Assembly: GCA_012271025.1 (NCBI GenBank)
Contig: JAAXHF010000105.1
Coordinates: 1-29,392 of the forward strand
Direction: 5' to 3'
DNA: 29,392 nt
Source of the DNA: Deltaproteobacteria bacterium
GTDB taxonomy: Bacteria > Desulfobacterota_B > Binatia > Bin18
The translations under genes were made by a program, and so were the position numbers. The notes below the pieces were generated by a model. That model was not told the origin of the DNA. It saw nothing but the letters and a program-made list of their open reading frames with translations, and made no database searches. Shown piece after piece: positions 15,198-22,948 of this stretch (positions are counted from its first letter, which is position 1; each line of letters begins with the position of its first letter).

Positions 15198-16460
15198 CTA
15201 TTCGTCTTCGTAGGCCTCGGCCAACAGATCGACCGTATGCACGGCGTCAACCGCCAGGCCGCGTTGCTGCAAGCCGGCTCGAATCTGCATCAGGCAGCCG
15301 GGGTTGCCCATCACCACGGTCTCGGCTTCGGTGCGCTCGATGTTGTCGATTTTGCGCCGCATGAGCCGCTCGGCCATCTCGGGCTCGGTAATGTTATACG
15401 TGCCGGCACTGCCGCAGCACCAGTCCGACTCGGGCAGTTCGGTGAGCCGCAGGCCCGGAATCCTTGCCAACAGGGCGCGCGGTTGGGCGCGTACCTGCTG
15501 GCCGTGGGCCAGGTGACAGGCGTCATGATAGGCAACGGTTTTGTTCAGGGGCCTGGTCGGCGTGGTCGGCTCGATCTCGGCCAAGAACTCCGACACGTCT
15601 TTCATCTTGGCCGCCAACTGCTCGGCCCGCTCACGGTATACCGGGTCGTCCTTCAACAGCTCGTCATACTCCTTCATCATTGCCCCGCAGCCGGACGCAT
15701 TGATGATCAGGGCGTCGATGTCAAGCTCGCTGAAGACCTCGATGTTGCGCCGTGCCAGGGCCAGGGCCTCGTATCTATTACCGTTGTGCAGCAACAAGGC
15801 TCCGCAGCAGGCCTGGCTTTTGGGCACCAGCACCTCGCAGCCGTTATGGCGCAGCACTTTGACGGTGGCCTGATTGGTCGTCCCAAACAGCTCGGGCATG
15901 ACACAGCCGGACAGCATGGCCACCCGGTAGCGCCTGTCCCCGACTGGGATGTAGCGCTCGTGCAGAACCACCGAGGACAGCCGGCCCCGGTCGGGAATGA
16001 GGCCACACTGCGCCCGCAGGCGGGCGGGCAGCCAGGCGGCCCGGGCCAGACGGCCAAGCCCCAACAGGGCGCCGAGTTTGAGCAGCCAGGCAAACAGGCG
16101 CATGCCGACCGGGTTGGGGAAAATCGCGTCAATAGCCCGACGGGTCAGGCGTTCGTACAGCGGCCGGGCGTAGTGCTGCTCGATATACGGCCGGGCGCCT
16201 TCGATCAGCGCCCCATACTGGACCCCGGACGGACAGGCCGTCTCGCACGCCCGACAGCCCAGGCACAGGTCGAGGTGGCGCACGACTTCCGGGTCCAGGT
16301 CGAAACGGCCCTCTTGCAGCGCCCGCAGGGTCAGAATCCGGCCCCGCGGCGAGTCCATCTCGGTTCCCAACTCCGCATAGGTCGGGCAAAACGGCAGGCA
16401 CAGCCCGCAGTGCACGCAGTCGAAGAACTTCTCGTGGTCAACAAATTCATTGGCTGGCAT
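15198..16460 (-). CDS. glcF: Glycolate oxidase iron-sulfur subunit GlcF
   Basis: A 420-residue subunit that passes electrons from the flavin subunits toward the respiratory chain. Two ferredoxin-type 4Fe-4S motifs are near the N-terminus: C15-C18-C21-C25 (CVHCGLCLPFCP) and C66-C69-C72-C76 (CLGCRACETACP). Two CCG domains follow, with CCGALLLHNG and CCGSAGTYNITEP. The ATG at 16460 lies 7 bases past the glcE stop, with GGAGGA inside the end of glcE. A TTG at 16484 gives 8 more residues and is possible. The gene order glcD-glcE-glcF is the usual one. Lactate utilisation LutA-type proteins share the CCG domains, but GlcD and GlcE next door support the Glc assignment. Confidence 0.93.
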   Translation of the reverse strand: MPANEFVDHEKFFDCVHCGLCLPFCPTYAELGTEMDSPRGRILTLRALQEGRFDLDPEVVRHLDLCLGCRACETACPSGVQYGALIEGARPYIEQHYARPLYERLTRRAIDAIFPNPVGMRLFAWLLKLGALLGLGRLARAAWLPARLRAQCGLIPDRGRLSSVVLHERYIPVGDRRYRVAMLSGCVMPELFGTTNQATVKVLRHNGCEVLVPKSQACCGALLLHNGNRYEALALARRNIEVFSELDIDALIINASGCGAMMKEYDELLKDDPVYRERAEQLAAKMKDVSEFLAEIEPTTPTRPLNKTVAYHDACHLAHGQQVRAQPRALLARIPGLRLTELPESDWCCGSAGTYNITEPEMAERLMRRKIDNIERTEAETVVMGNPGCLMQIRAGLQQRGLAVDAVHTVDLLAEAYEDE

Positions 16461-16467
16461 ACGCGGC

Positions 16468-17769
16468 CTATATTCCTCCGACAAAGCGGCCGGGGTTCAG
16501 CACCTGCTGAGGGTCGAAGCTGTCTTTGAGCTTTTTCATCAGCGCGAAGGCGCCGCCGCTCGGCCCCCACACATCAAGCCGGTCCTTGAGGGCGGGGTCA
16601 ATCTGTTCGACGACGATATAGCCGTGCATTTTTTTGACCAGGATACGCAGCCAGTCGAGCAGGGAGACGAACTGCTCGGGCGGGGCGCCGTCCAGGAGCG
16701 CAAAGCGGCTGTACACAATGCCATTCCCGGCCCGAGCCTGAAACCGGACGGTCAGGCCGCGCAGACCGACCTCTTCCTCGACCCGGGCACAGAACTCAGC
16801 CACCCGGTCCGGTAGCAGACTGGTCTTGCACCGCAACAGCGTAGACGATTTGCTCAGAAGGCCATCCTCATCCACGCTGCCGGCCGGGCCGCTGACCGGA
16901 AAGTCACGCAGGGCGAGGGTCAGCGCGTGGGCGGCTTGGCCTTCGATGTGTTCGAGGCGACATCCGGCCGGGCCGGCCAACTCGCTCAGGCATCGGCGCT
17001 GATAGTCCACCTCCTGAGCCACACCGGCCAGGCCAACAGTCAGTCGAAAGCCGCTCGGAGCCTCGGCTGGGTGTACGGGATCGCCGTTGCTCAGCTCCAA
17101 AAAGAAGGGCTGCAGCGCGGCGACCTGTTGCAGGGCGAACTGCATGGCCTGATCGGCCGAGGGGAAATGCAGCATCAGCACGGCCTGGGCCTCGGGCCGG
17201 GGACGGATCTTGAAGGTCGCCTCAGCAATCACCCCCAGGGTCCCGAACGACCCGCAGTAGAGTTTGGCCACATCATAGCCGGCCACGTTTTTGACCACCC
17301 GCCCGCCGCCTTTGACGACGGAACCATCCGGCCGGACAACGCGCAGACCGATCAGAAAGTCGCGGACCGTGCCCTGTGACAGACGTGCCGGGCCGTTCAG
17401 ATTGGTGGCGATCAGGCCGCCGACCGTGACCCGGTCCGGGCTGGGCGGGTCGAGTGGCAGCCACTGACCGTTCTCGCCCAGGACGGCCTGGAGCTGCGAC
17501 ACCGGCATGCCAGCCTCGACCGTGACCGTCATATCGGTCGGTTGGTAATCGACCAGGCTGTTCAGCCGGTCCAGACACAGGGCCACATCGTAGCGCCGGG
17601 GCCGACCGCCCAGGTGCAAAAACGCGCCGAGGCCGACCGGGGCGACCGCGAGTTTGTGCTCGCCGGCGCGGCGCAGGGTGTCTGAGACCTGCTCAAACGA
17701 GGTCGCAAACACCACCTCCTGCGGCTCCGTGCCGTCAATCGCAAACCGCGCCCTGTCCGTCACAGGCAA
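16468..17769 (-). CDS. glcE: Glycolate oxidase FAD-binding subunit GlcE
   Basis: A 433-residue FAD-binding type 4 (PCMH/VAO) protein. The FAD site includes VAPVGLGAFLHLGG, TVEAGMPVSQLQAVL, LPLDPPSPDRVTVGGLIATN and GGRVVKNVAGYDVAKLYCGSFGTLGVI, all typical of GlcE. The C-terminus ends in DPQQVLNPGRFVGG as in the family. The start is a TTG at 17769 with AAGGAG seven bases upstream. It is somewhat longer than the E. coli protein (about 350 residues) because of an extended middle region around residues 210-330. It forms a complex with GlcD and GlcF that oxidises glycolate to glyoxylate. Confidence 0.92.
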   Translation of the reverse strand: MPVTDRARFAIDGTEPQEVVFATSFEQVSDTLRRAGEHKLAVAPVGLGAFLHLGGRPRRYDVALCLDRLNSLVDYQPTDMTVTVEAGMPVSQLQAVLGENGQWLPLDPPSPDRVTVGGLIATNLNGPARLSQGTVRDFLIGLRVVRPDGSVVKGGGRVVKNVAGYDVAKLYCGSFGTLGVIAEATFKIRPRPEAQAVLMLHFPSADQAMQFALQQVAALQPFFLELSNGDPVHPAEAPSGFRLTVGLAGVAQEVDYQRRCLSELAGPAGCRLEHIEGQAAHALTLALRDFPVSGPAGSVDEDGLLSKSSTLLRCKTSLLPDRVAEFCARVEEEVGLRGLTVRFQARAGNGIVYSRFALLDGAPPEQFVSLLDWLRILVKKMHGYIVVEQIDPALKDRLDVWGPSGGAFALMKKLKDSFDPQQVLNPGRFVGGI

Positions 17770-17792
17770 GCGTGATCTCCTTATTGATCTCT

Positions 17793-19274
17793 TTACAGCG
17801 GGACTTGGCGACGCGGCGCCCTCACGTCAATACAGCCCGTCCCGGGTGTGGGAATGATTTTGTGCGGATTACACCGGTTGTCGGGGTTGAACACCGCCCG
17901 CAACTCGGTCATGCACAGCAGGTCTTCGGGACTGAAGATCAGCGGCATTTGGCCGCGCTTCTCAACGCCGATGCCGTGCTCGCCAGTCAGGCTGCCGCCC
18001 AGATCGACACACGCCTTGAGGATCTCCTGGCCGGCCTGGACCACCCGCTCGGCCTCGCCCGGATTACGCTCGTCATACATCAGAATGGGATGGATGTTGC
18101 CGTCTCCGGCGTGAAAGACGTTGGCAATGCGCAGGTTGTACTTTTCGGCTACTGCGGCAATCGTGCGCAGGATATCCGCCACCTTGGTACGCGGCACCAC
18201 GCCGTCCTGGGTGCAGTAATTCGGGGCCAGGCGGCCCACCGCGCCAAACGCCCGCTTACGGCTCGTCCACAGCGCCGTGCGCTCGGCATCGTCGGCAGCT
18301 ACCCGGACTTCGCGGGCGCTGTTGTGCTGGCAGATGTCGAGAATCTTGCGCGTCTGGGGCTCAAGGCCGGCCTCCAGACCGTCCAGTTCAATAATCAGCA
18401 CCGCCCCGGCATCAGTCGGAAAACCAAAGTGAAAGGCGGCTTCAACGGCCTGAATAATCAGCCGGTCCATCATTTCCAGCGCCGCCGGTACAATCCCTGC
18501 GGCAATAATGTCGGATACGGTCTGGGTTGCCTGATGGACAGATTCGAACACCCCGAGAAAGGTGCGGTAGGCCTGGGGTTGGCGGGTCAGACGCAGCGTC
18601 GCCTCGGTCACCAGGCCAAAGGTCCCCTCGGCGCCAATGGTCACGCCGCGCAGATCGTAGCCCGGCACGTCTTCGACCGCCCCGCCAAGCGTCACCACCT
18701 CCCCGTCCGGCAGCACCAACTCGAGGCCCAGCACGTGGTTGGTCGTCACCCCATATTTCAGAGTGTGGGGTCCGCCCGAGTTCTCGGCCACATTGCCGCC
18801 GATGGTGCACGCCTGCTGGCTCGACGGATCGGGCGCGTAGTGCAGGCCGTCGTTTTTGACCGCATTGCTGACCCACAGGTTGACCACCCCGGCTTCGGCG
18901 ACAACATAGCGGTTGGTCAGGTCGATGTGCTTGATGGTGTTCAGACGGCTGGTGCCGATCATGACCGGTGCCTCAACCGGCAGACAGCCCCCGCTCAAAC
19001 CGGTCCCCGCCCCGCGGGGCACAAAGGCGATGTTCTCCTCGTGCAGGAAGCTGACGACAGCAGCCGTCTCCTGGGTCGAGCGCGGCAGCACGACCACCTC
19101 GGGAACCGACTTCTCCAGGGTATAGCCGTCACACTCATAGGTCGCCAAGGCTCGCGTGTTGACCACCACGCCGTCGGCACCCACCATCTCGCCCAGACGC
19201 TCAACAAAGGGAATCGTGACCTCATTCCATGCTGATCTGTTATCACGGTTCCCTTTGATCGTACTCGCATTCAT
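17793..19274 (-). CDS. glcD: Glycolate oxidase catalytic flavoprotein subunit GlcD
   Basis: A 493-residue FAD-linked 2-hydroxy-acid oxidase, the normal GlcD length. The FAD domain holds PRGAGTGLSGGCLP, VVAEAGVVNLWV, YAPDPSSQQACTIGGNVAENSGG and GAEGTFGLVTEATLRL. The substrate cap ends in ANVFHAGDGNIHP and LTGEHGIGVEKRGQM, with the His residues used in catalysis. AAGGA lies 6 bases before the ATG. It starts an operon glcD-glcE-glcF-amidohydrolase with gaps of 7-23 bases. D-lactate dehydrogenases of the same family cannot be excluded by sequence, but the GlcE and GlcF partners favour glycolate. Confidence 0.95.
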   Translation of the reverse strand: MNASTIKGNRDNRSAWNEVTIPFVERLGEMVGADGVVVNTRALATYECDGYTLEKSVPEVVVLPRSTQETAAVVSFLHEENIAFVPRGAGTGLSGGCLPVEAPVMIGTSRLNTIKHIDLTNRYVVAEAGVVNLWVSNAVKNDGLHYAPDPSSQQACTIGGNVAENSGGPHTLKYGVTTNHVLGLELVLPDGEVVTLGGAVEDVPGYDLRGVTIGAEGTFGLVTEATLRLTRQPQAYRTFLGVFESVHQATQTVSDIIAAGIVPAALEMMDRLIIQAVEAAFHFGFPTDAGAVLIIELDGLEAGLEPQTRKILDICQHNSAREVRVAADDAERTALWTSRKRAFGAVGRLAPNYCTQDGVVPRTKVADILRTIAAVAEKYNLRIANVFHAGDGNIHPILMYDERNPGEAERVVQAGQEILKACVDLGGSLTGEHGIGVEKRGQMPLIFSPEDLLCMTELRAVFNPDNRCNPHKIIPTPGTGCIDVRAPRRQVPL

Positions 19275-19415
19275 ACGCTGTCCTTCCCGGGGAAGCCCTC
19301 AATCGCTTGACCGGGCATTCTGGCCGCCAGGGGAGAGAAATGCAAGGACACGCGTCGGGAGGAGCGGTTCAGCCCCGGAGCCCTCCGGCGACGTTGACAT
19401 GCCGCCCGGAGTTGA

Positions 19416-19652
19416 GTACAGCGCATCAGGGACTGGGAGAAGCAGGCGGAACGCAGACGGGAGACGCGCCGCAAGATTCTGGCGGGGGCAATGGTGCTGG
19501 ACCGGGTCGCGCGTGGAGATTTGTCGGAGAAGCTGTTCAAGGCTGATATGGATCGCTTCCTGGACCGGGACCAGGATCGGACGCTGTTTGAGCTACCGCC
19601 CAAAACGACACAACGAAGAGACAAGATTGAAAAACAAGCGGCCAACACTTAG
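19416..19652 (+). pseudogene. Remnant of a small mobilization-type (MobC/TraD-like) protein
   Basis: This frame follows a TGA, has no usable start codon and ends at TAG (19650-19652). It reads EKQAERRRETRRKILAGAMV, then LDRVARGDL, FKADMDRFLDRDQDRTLFEL and PP. The 'RRETRRKILxGAxxL ... LDRFLxRDxDRxLFxLPP' pattern is known from small accessory proteins encoded beside relaxase genes on mobilizable elements. No relaxase or other element gene is near, so this is probably a decayed end of a past insertion. The assignment is from memory of the pattern only. Nothing else recognisable was seen in 19275-19415 and 19653-19754. Confidence 0.45.
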
Positions 19653-19754
19653 TCTTTTAGCTAGGCATATGCGGCCAAAAGGGCCAAGCCGATCGTAGGT
19701 GAAACGGCTGCGCGGCCAAAGATTGTTCAGCGCGCGGAGAGGACGAGCGCCGGC

Positions 19755-20126
19755 TTACGCCGTGCGCCGCAACAGCTCGGCTAACACTTCGCCCTGGCGT
19801 TCGAGCGCCTGGCCCTGCTGCATGAAGGCTTGGGTCATGGCCTCGCCCTGGCGTTCAAGTGCCCGGCCTTGCTGCCGGAGGCCCTGGAGGGCTTCGGTCA
19901 TCATTTCGCCCTGCTGCCGGAGGCCCTTGCCCAGCTCGTCAATCTCTCGATCTCGCCGCGCGCCAGCTTCCCCCATCCGCTTCAAGCCCACAAGGATCGC
20001 AAACAGCCCCAGGCCGCTGATGCCAAGCTGGGTAATCTCCACCCAACTCGTGCTACCAGCGGCCGCGGCCTGGACTTGCAACGCTGCGACGGCCTCCCGC
20101 GCCAACTGTACAAGTTCAGCATCCAT
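19755..20126 (-). CDS. Small membrane/coiled-coil protein, copy 2
   Basis: A 123-residue protein with the same plan as the product of 2353-2673. It has a polar, Ala/Gln-rich N-terminus, one hydrophobic helix (ITQLGISGLGLFAILVGL), then KRMGEAGARRDREIDEL and a long coiled-coil tail. The tail repeats RQQG/ERQGE words: LRQQGEMMTEALQ, LRQQGRALERQGEAM and MQQGQALERQGEVL. At DNA level the tail is an imperfect repeat of about 50 bases, so it may have lengthened by slippage. AGAGGA lies 4 bases before the ATG. It is 64 bases downstream of the MaoC-like gene, with the same hairpin repeat between. Function unknown. Confidence 0.7.
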   Translation of the reverse strand: MDAELVQLAREAVAALQVQAAAAGSTSWVEITQLGISGLGLFAILVGLKRMGEAGARRDREIDELGKGLRQQGEMMTEALQGLRQQGRALERQGEAMTQAFMQQGQALERQGEVLAELLRRTA

Positions 20127-20152
20127 CCTGTCCTCTCTACCAAAAAGCCAAG

Positions 20153-20185
20153 GATTTTCCCCCTCTCACTTTTGCCCGGAGGGGG
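20153..20185. repeat. REP-like hairpin, copy 2, between MaoC-like gene and small membrane gene
   Basis: It contains TTTTCCCCCTCTCAC (20155-20169), identical to 2703-2717. CCCCCTC (20159-20165) pairs with GAGGGGG (20179-20185). Both copies sit between a host-gene stop and a small membrane/coiled-coil gene on the minus strand. Confidence 0.6.
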
Positions 20186-20190
20186 GACTG

Positions 20191-20649
20191 TCAGCCGTCC
20201 GCCTGCGGCCGGCGGCGAATCATGCGCTTGACCGTATAGCGCAGCAAGACTTCATCCGTGGTGTTCACCACCTGCTGCTCAAAGGTGACGACGCCCCGGT
20301 CGGGCTTGCTCGTTTCCCGCTTGGAGACGACCCTGATCTTGACCCGGACCGTATCCCCGCAGCGTAGCGGCGCTGGCACCTGCATGTCTTCGATGCCCAG
20401 CAGAGCCAGGCCGCCCCGGGCCAGGCCAGCCTGAATCATCAGGCCCTCTGACAGCCCAAAGGTGAACGCGCCCGGAGCAATCCGGCTGCCAAACAGGCTC
20501 TGCTGCTTGACAAATTCCATGTCGATGAACAGCGGCTCGGTGAAGCCAAACAGGTTGACGAAGGTAACGATGTCGGTCTCCGTCACCGTCCGGGCGGCGG
20601 TCTCGTACTCGGCCCCGGGCTCGTACTCTTCATAATACTCGACGGCCAT
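20191..20649 (-). CDS. MaoC-like hot-dog protein, hydratase dyad apparently missing
   Basis: A 152-residue MaoC-type hot-dog protein. The ATG at 20649 is set by AAGGAGG. Family features are TVTETDIVTFVNLFG at the first helix, RIAPGAFTFGLSEGL in the central helix, PLRCGDTVRVKIRVVSKRETSKPDRGVVTFEQQVVNT and a final strand LLRYTVKRMI. In (R)-specific enoyl-CoA hydratases the catalytic Asp and His lie in the pattern GDxNPxHxD. Here the matching residues read GFTEPLFID (35-43), with Phe at both the Asp and His positions. It may therefore bind an acyl-CoA or act as a thioesterase-like or non-classical dehydratase. Its substrate is unknown. Confidence 0.85.
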   Translation of the reverse strand: MAVEYYEEYEPGAEYETAARTVTETDIVTFVNLFGFTEPLFIDMEFVKQQSLFGSRIAPGAFTFGLSEGLMIQAGLARGGLALLGIEDMQVPAPLRCGDTVRVKIRVVSKRETSKPDRGVVTFEQQVVNTTDEVLLRYTVKRMIRRRPQADG

Positions 20650-20975
20650 GGCTCCTCCTTCCCGCGCCGCAAGTGTTATGGCTTCCGGGGGGGAAGTCAA
20701 GCATTTGTTTCACCGGGACTCATCGTATACAGTGCTCCGGTGAAAAATAACGATGGACGAGGATAACTTCGATATCTGAAGACAGAGCCTGAATTTTTCA
20801 CCGTTCTGAAATGATATTTTCGAGGGATTCGGTTATGGAGAGATTGAAGCCTACTACAGATCGCTGAATATCGTGATGAACTTCACAGGCGATAAACTGT
20901 TCGCAATGGACTGATGGTTTCTCCCCTCTGAAATCGTCAACGAAAGCGGACCGTTTCGACTGGAGGCATACCCGT
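20650..20975. other. Intergenic region with alternating TTTCACCGG inverted repeats; no gene called
   Basis: This 326-base gap separates the divergent MaoC-like and Uma2 genes and is more AT-rich than its surroundings. TTTCACCGG at 20708-20716 pairs with CCGGTGAAA at 20737-20745. CGGTGAAAAAT at 20738-20748 also pairs with ATTTTTCACCG at 20793-20803. Two mutually exclusive hairpins are thus possible. A stretch at about 20810-20915 reads like protein on the + strand (FGYGEIEAYYRSLNIVMNF) but is closed by stops on both sides; it may be a decayed gene. Confidence 0.4.
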
Positions 20976-21698
20976 ATGGCTATTCCGGTAAGCCCCTCAA
21001 CTGCTCCCAACACGGATGATTCTCCGTCTGAGGCTCACCCACTTCCGCTGGAGAATGGCGACCGACTCACCCGGCAAGAGTTTGAACGGCGGTATGCCGC
21101 TCGGACGGATATCAAAAGGGCGGAATTAGTTGAGGGAGTCGTCTATATGCCGTCACCCGTACACTTTGCCGGTCACGGAGAACCTCACGTCGCAATGCTG
21201 ACCTGGCTGGGGACCTACTGTGCCTTCACCCCAGGGGTTCGGGCCGCCGATAACGCTACGATTCGTCTGGATTTGGACAATGAGCCTCAACCCGACGCGC
21301 TGTTGCGCATTGAACCGCAAGTCGGCGGTCGCTCTCGCTTAACTGAGGACGACTACGTTGAGGGAGCACCAGAGCTGATTATTGAAATTGCCGCCAGTAG
21401 TGCGGCCTACGACCTGCATGACAAGCTGCGTGTCTACCGACGCAACGGCGTGCAAGAATATCTGGTGTGGCGGGTGTACGAGAGACAGGTCGACTGGTTT
21501 GTCTTGATGGACGATGAATACAGACCGCTGACGCCAGATACATCCCGCCTGCTCCATAGTCGGCTCTTCCCCGGCCTGCGTCTCGCTGTTGATGCGTTAC
21601 TGGATGGGGATATTGCTCGGGTATTGGCTGAGCTACAACACGGCGTTGGTACTCCCGAGCATGCCAAGTTTGTCGAGAGTTTACAAGCAACTTCGTAG
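20976..21698 (+). CDS. Uma2-family (DUF820) putative PD-(D/E)XK endonuclease
   Basis: A 240-residue Uma2-type protein. The nuclease core shows PDALLRIE (Asp of the PD motif), APELIIEIAASSAAYDLHDKLRVYRRNGVQEYLVW, where ELIIEIA supplies the E-x-K-like strand and the last part is the family signature. TRQEFERRYA and RAELVEGVVYMPSP at the N-terminus also fit. The family is very abundant in cyanobacteria and other environmental bacteria and often scattered near mobile DNA; its biological role is not settled. GGAGG lies 9 bases before the ATG. It precedes asd on the same strand by 71 bases, but asd appears to have its own promoter. Confidence 0.9.
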   Translation: MAIPVSPSTAPNTDDSPSEAHPLPLENGDRLTRQEFERRYAARTDIKRAELVEGVVYMPSPVHFAGHGEPHVAMLTWLGTYCAFTPGVRAADNATIRLDLDNEPQPDALLRIEPQVGGRSRLTEDDYVEGAPELIIEIAASSAAYDLHDKLRVYRRNGVQEYLVWRVYERQVDWFVLMDDEYRPLTPDTSRLLHSRLFPGLRLAVDALLDGDIARVLAELQHGVGTPEHAKFVESLQATS

Positions 21699-21733
21699 GA
21701 AGAAAATCAAACACAAGGCACTTCTGGCGGGAG

Positions 21734-21764
21734 TTGACAAAAACACCCGGCTGCCGCTTATTAC
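21734..21764 (+). promoter_or_regulatory. Possible promoter giving a leaderless asd mRNA
   Basis: TTGACA at 21734-21739 is followed, 18-19 bases later, by TTATTA/TATTAC at 21758-21764. A start seven bases further falls on the ATG of asd at 21770. asd has no Shine-Dalgarno sequence, which fits leaderless translation. Confidence 0.4.
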
Positions 21765-21769
21765 AGCCT

Positions 21770-22849
21770 ATGAAAAAACGTGTTGCTGTGGTCGGAGCCA
21801 CGGGCATTGCCGGACAACAATTTCTGGTTGCCCTCGAGAATCATCCCTGGTTTGAGGTCGGCCTGCTGGCCGCCTCACAGCGGTCGGCGGGAAAAACCTA
21901 TGCCGAGGCGATTCGGGATCCCAAGACCGGCGCTCGGCAGTGGTGGTGCCAGGAAGAGCCGCCACAACAGATGCTGTCGCTGGTGGTCCACGAGGCGGCG
22001 ACGGTCAATCTGAGCGGCATTGATCTGGTCTTCTCGGCTGTCGAGTCCGGCCCGGCCCGGGAACTCGAACCGCTGTACGCCGCCACCACGCCGGTCGTCA
22101 GTACTGCTTCGGCCTTCCGCTATGAGGCGGACGTGCCGCTCCTGATCCCGGGTCTCAACCTCGACCATATCCATCTGATCGACACCCAGCGGAAAAACCG
22201 CGGCTGGCAGGGTTATATTGCGACCCAACCCAACTGCACCACGATCGGCCTAGCGATTACGCTCAAACCCCTGTTCGACACCTTCGGCCTGCAAACAGTC
22301 ATCATGACCTCGATGCAGGGTCTGTCTGGAGCCGGGCGCTCACCCGGCGTCATCGGGCTGGATGTGGTGGATAACATTATCCCCTTCATCTCGGGTGAAG
22401 AGGAAAAGGTGGAAAAAGAAGCCCAGAAGATCCTGGGCCGCCTGTCGGCCGGTGCCATCACGCCGGCGGATTTTTCGGTCAGCGCCACCTGCACCCGGGT
22501 GGCCGTGCTGGAGGGCCATACTGAATCGGTCCTGGCCGTGATGGACAAGCCGTGCTCGGTTGACGACGCGCGGGCGGCCATGATCGCCTTTGGCCAGGAG
22601 TTCAGCCGTCTCGGCCTGCCTTCGGCGCCCAAGCACATGATTATCGTTCACGACGATCCGTTCCGGCCTCAGCCCCGCCTGGACCGCGACGCCGAAGACG
22701 GCATGGCGACCTCAGCCGGCCGGTTTCGGGCCGACAGCGCCCTGGACAACGGAGTCAAATACCTGCTGGTCAGCCATAATACCAAAATGGGGGCGGCCAA
22801 GGGGGCAGTATTGATGGCCGAGTATCTCTACCAGCAGGGCTATGTCTAA
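21770..22849 (+). CDS. asd: Aspartate-semialdehyde dehydrogenase, archaeal/fungal type
   Basis: A 359-residue enzyme that reduces aspartyl phosphate to aspartate semialdehyde with NADPH, the branch point to Lys, Thr, Met and diaminopimelate. The N-terminal dinucleotide motif is VAVVGATGIAGQQF. The catalytic Cys156 is in QPNCTTIG, and His250 in LEGHTESV completes the pair. MTSMQGLSGAGRSPGV and FISGEEEKVEKEAQKILG are typical of the archaeal-like branch rather than the E. coli branch. The ATG at 21770 has no ribosome-binding site; a TTG at 21734 is in frame but falls in the likely promoter. The preceding Uma2 gene is unrelated in function. Confidence 0.95.
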   Translation: MKKRVAVVGATGIAGQQFLVALENHPWFEVGLLAASQRSAGKTYAEAIRDPKTGARQWWCQEEPPQQMLSLVVHEAATVNLSGIDLVFSAVESGPARELEPLYAATTPVVSTASAFRYEADVPLLIPGLNLDHIHLIDTQRKNRGWQGYIATQPNCTTIGLAITLKPLFDTFGLQTVIMTSMQGLSGAGRSPGVIGLDVVDNIIPFISGEEEKVEKEAQKILGRLSAGAITPADFSVSATCTRVAVLEGHTESVLAVMDKPCSVDDARAAMIAFGQEFSRLGLPSAPKHMIIVHDDPFRPQPRLDRDAEDGMATSAGRFRADSALDNGVKYLLVSHNTKMGAAKGAVLMAEYLYQQGYV

Positions 22850-22948
22850 GATTTCTGGTTGTTGAGCACACAAGGTCAAATTTCAGAAGTTCTTTTTTCA
22901 AACTTTTGCGTTTTGACCTTTGCCTTTTGACTTTCCTTCCTCTCCCCC

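Noticed and set aside
15117..16529. 470-codon + strand frame opposite glcF
   Set aside because: Antisense to GlcF with intact iron-sulfur motifs; no family match.
17772..19235. 487-codon + strand frame opposite glcD
   Set aside because: Antisense to a full-length, motif-complete GlcD; composition-driven.
20900..20920. In-frame TGA in a protein-like stretch, considered as selenocysteine
   Set aside because: The frame is also closed upstream by another TGA, has no start, and no SECIS-like element was recognised; decay is simpler.
20798..21013. 71-codon minus-strand frame between MaoC-like and Uma2 genes
   Set aside because: No ribosome-binding site or known pattern; it overlaps the Uma2 start.
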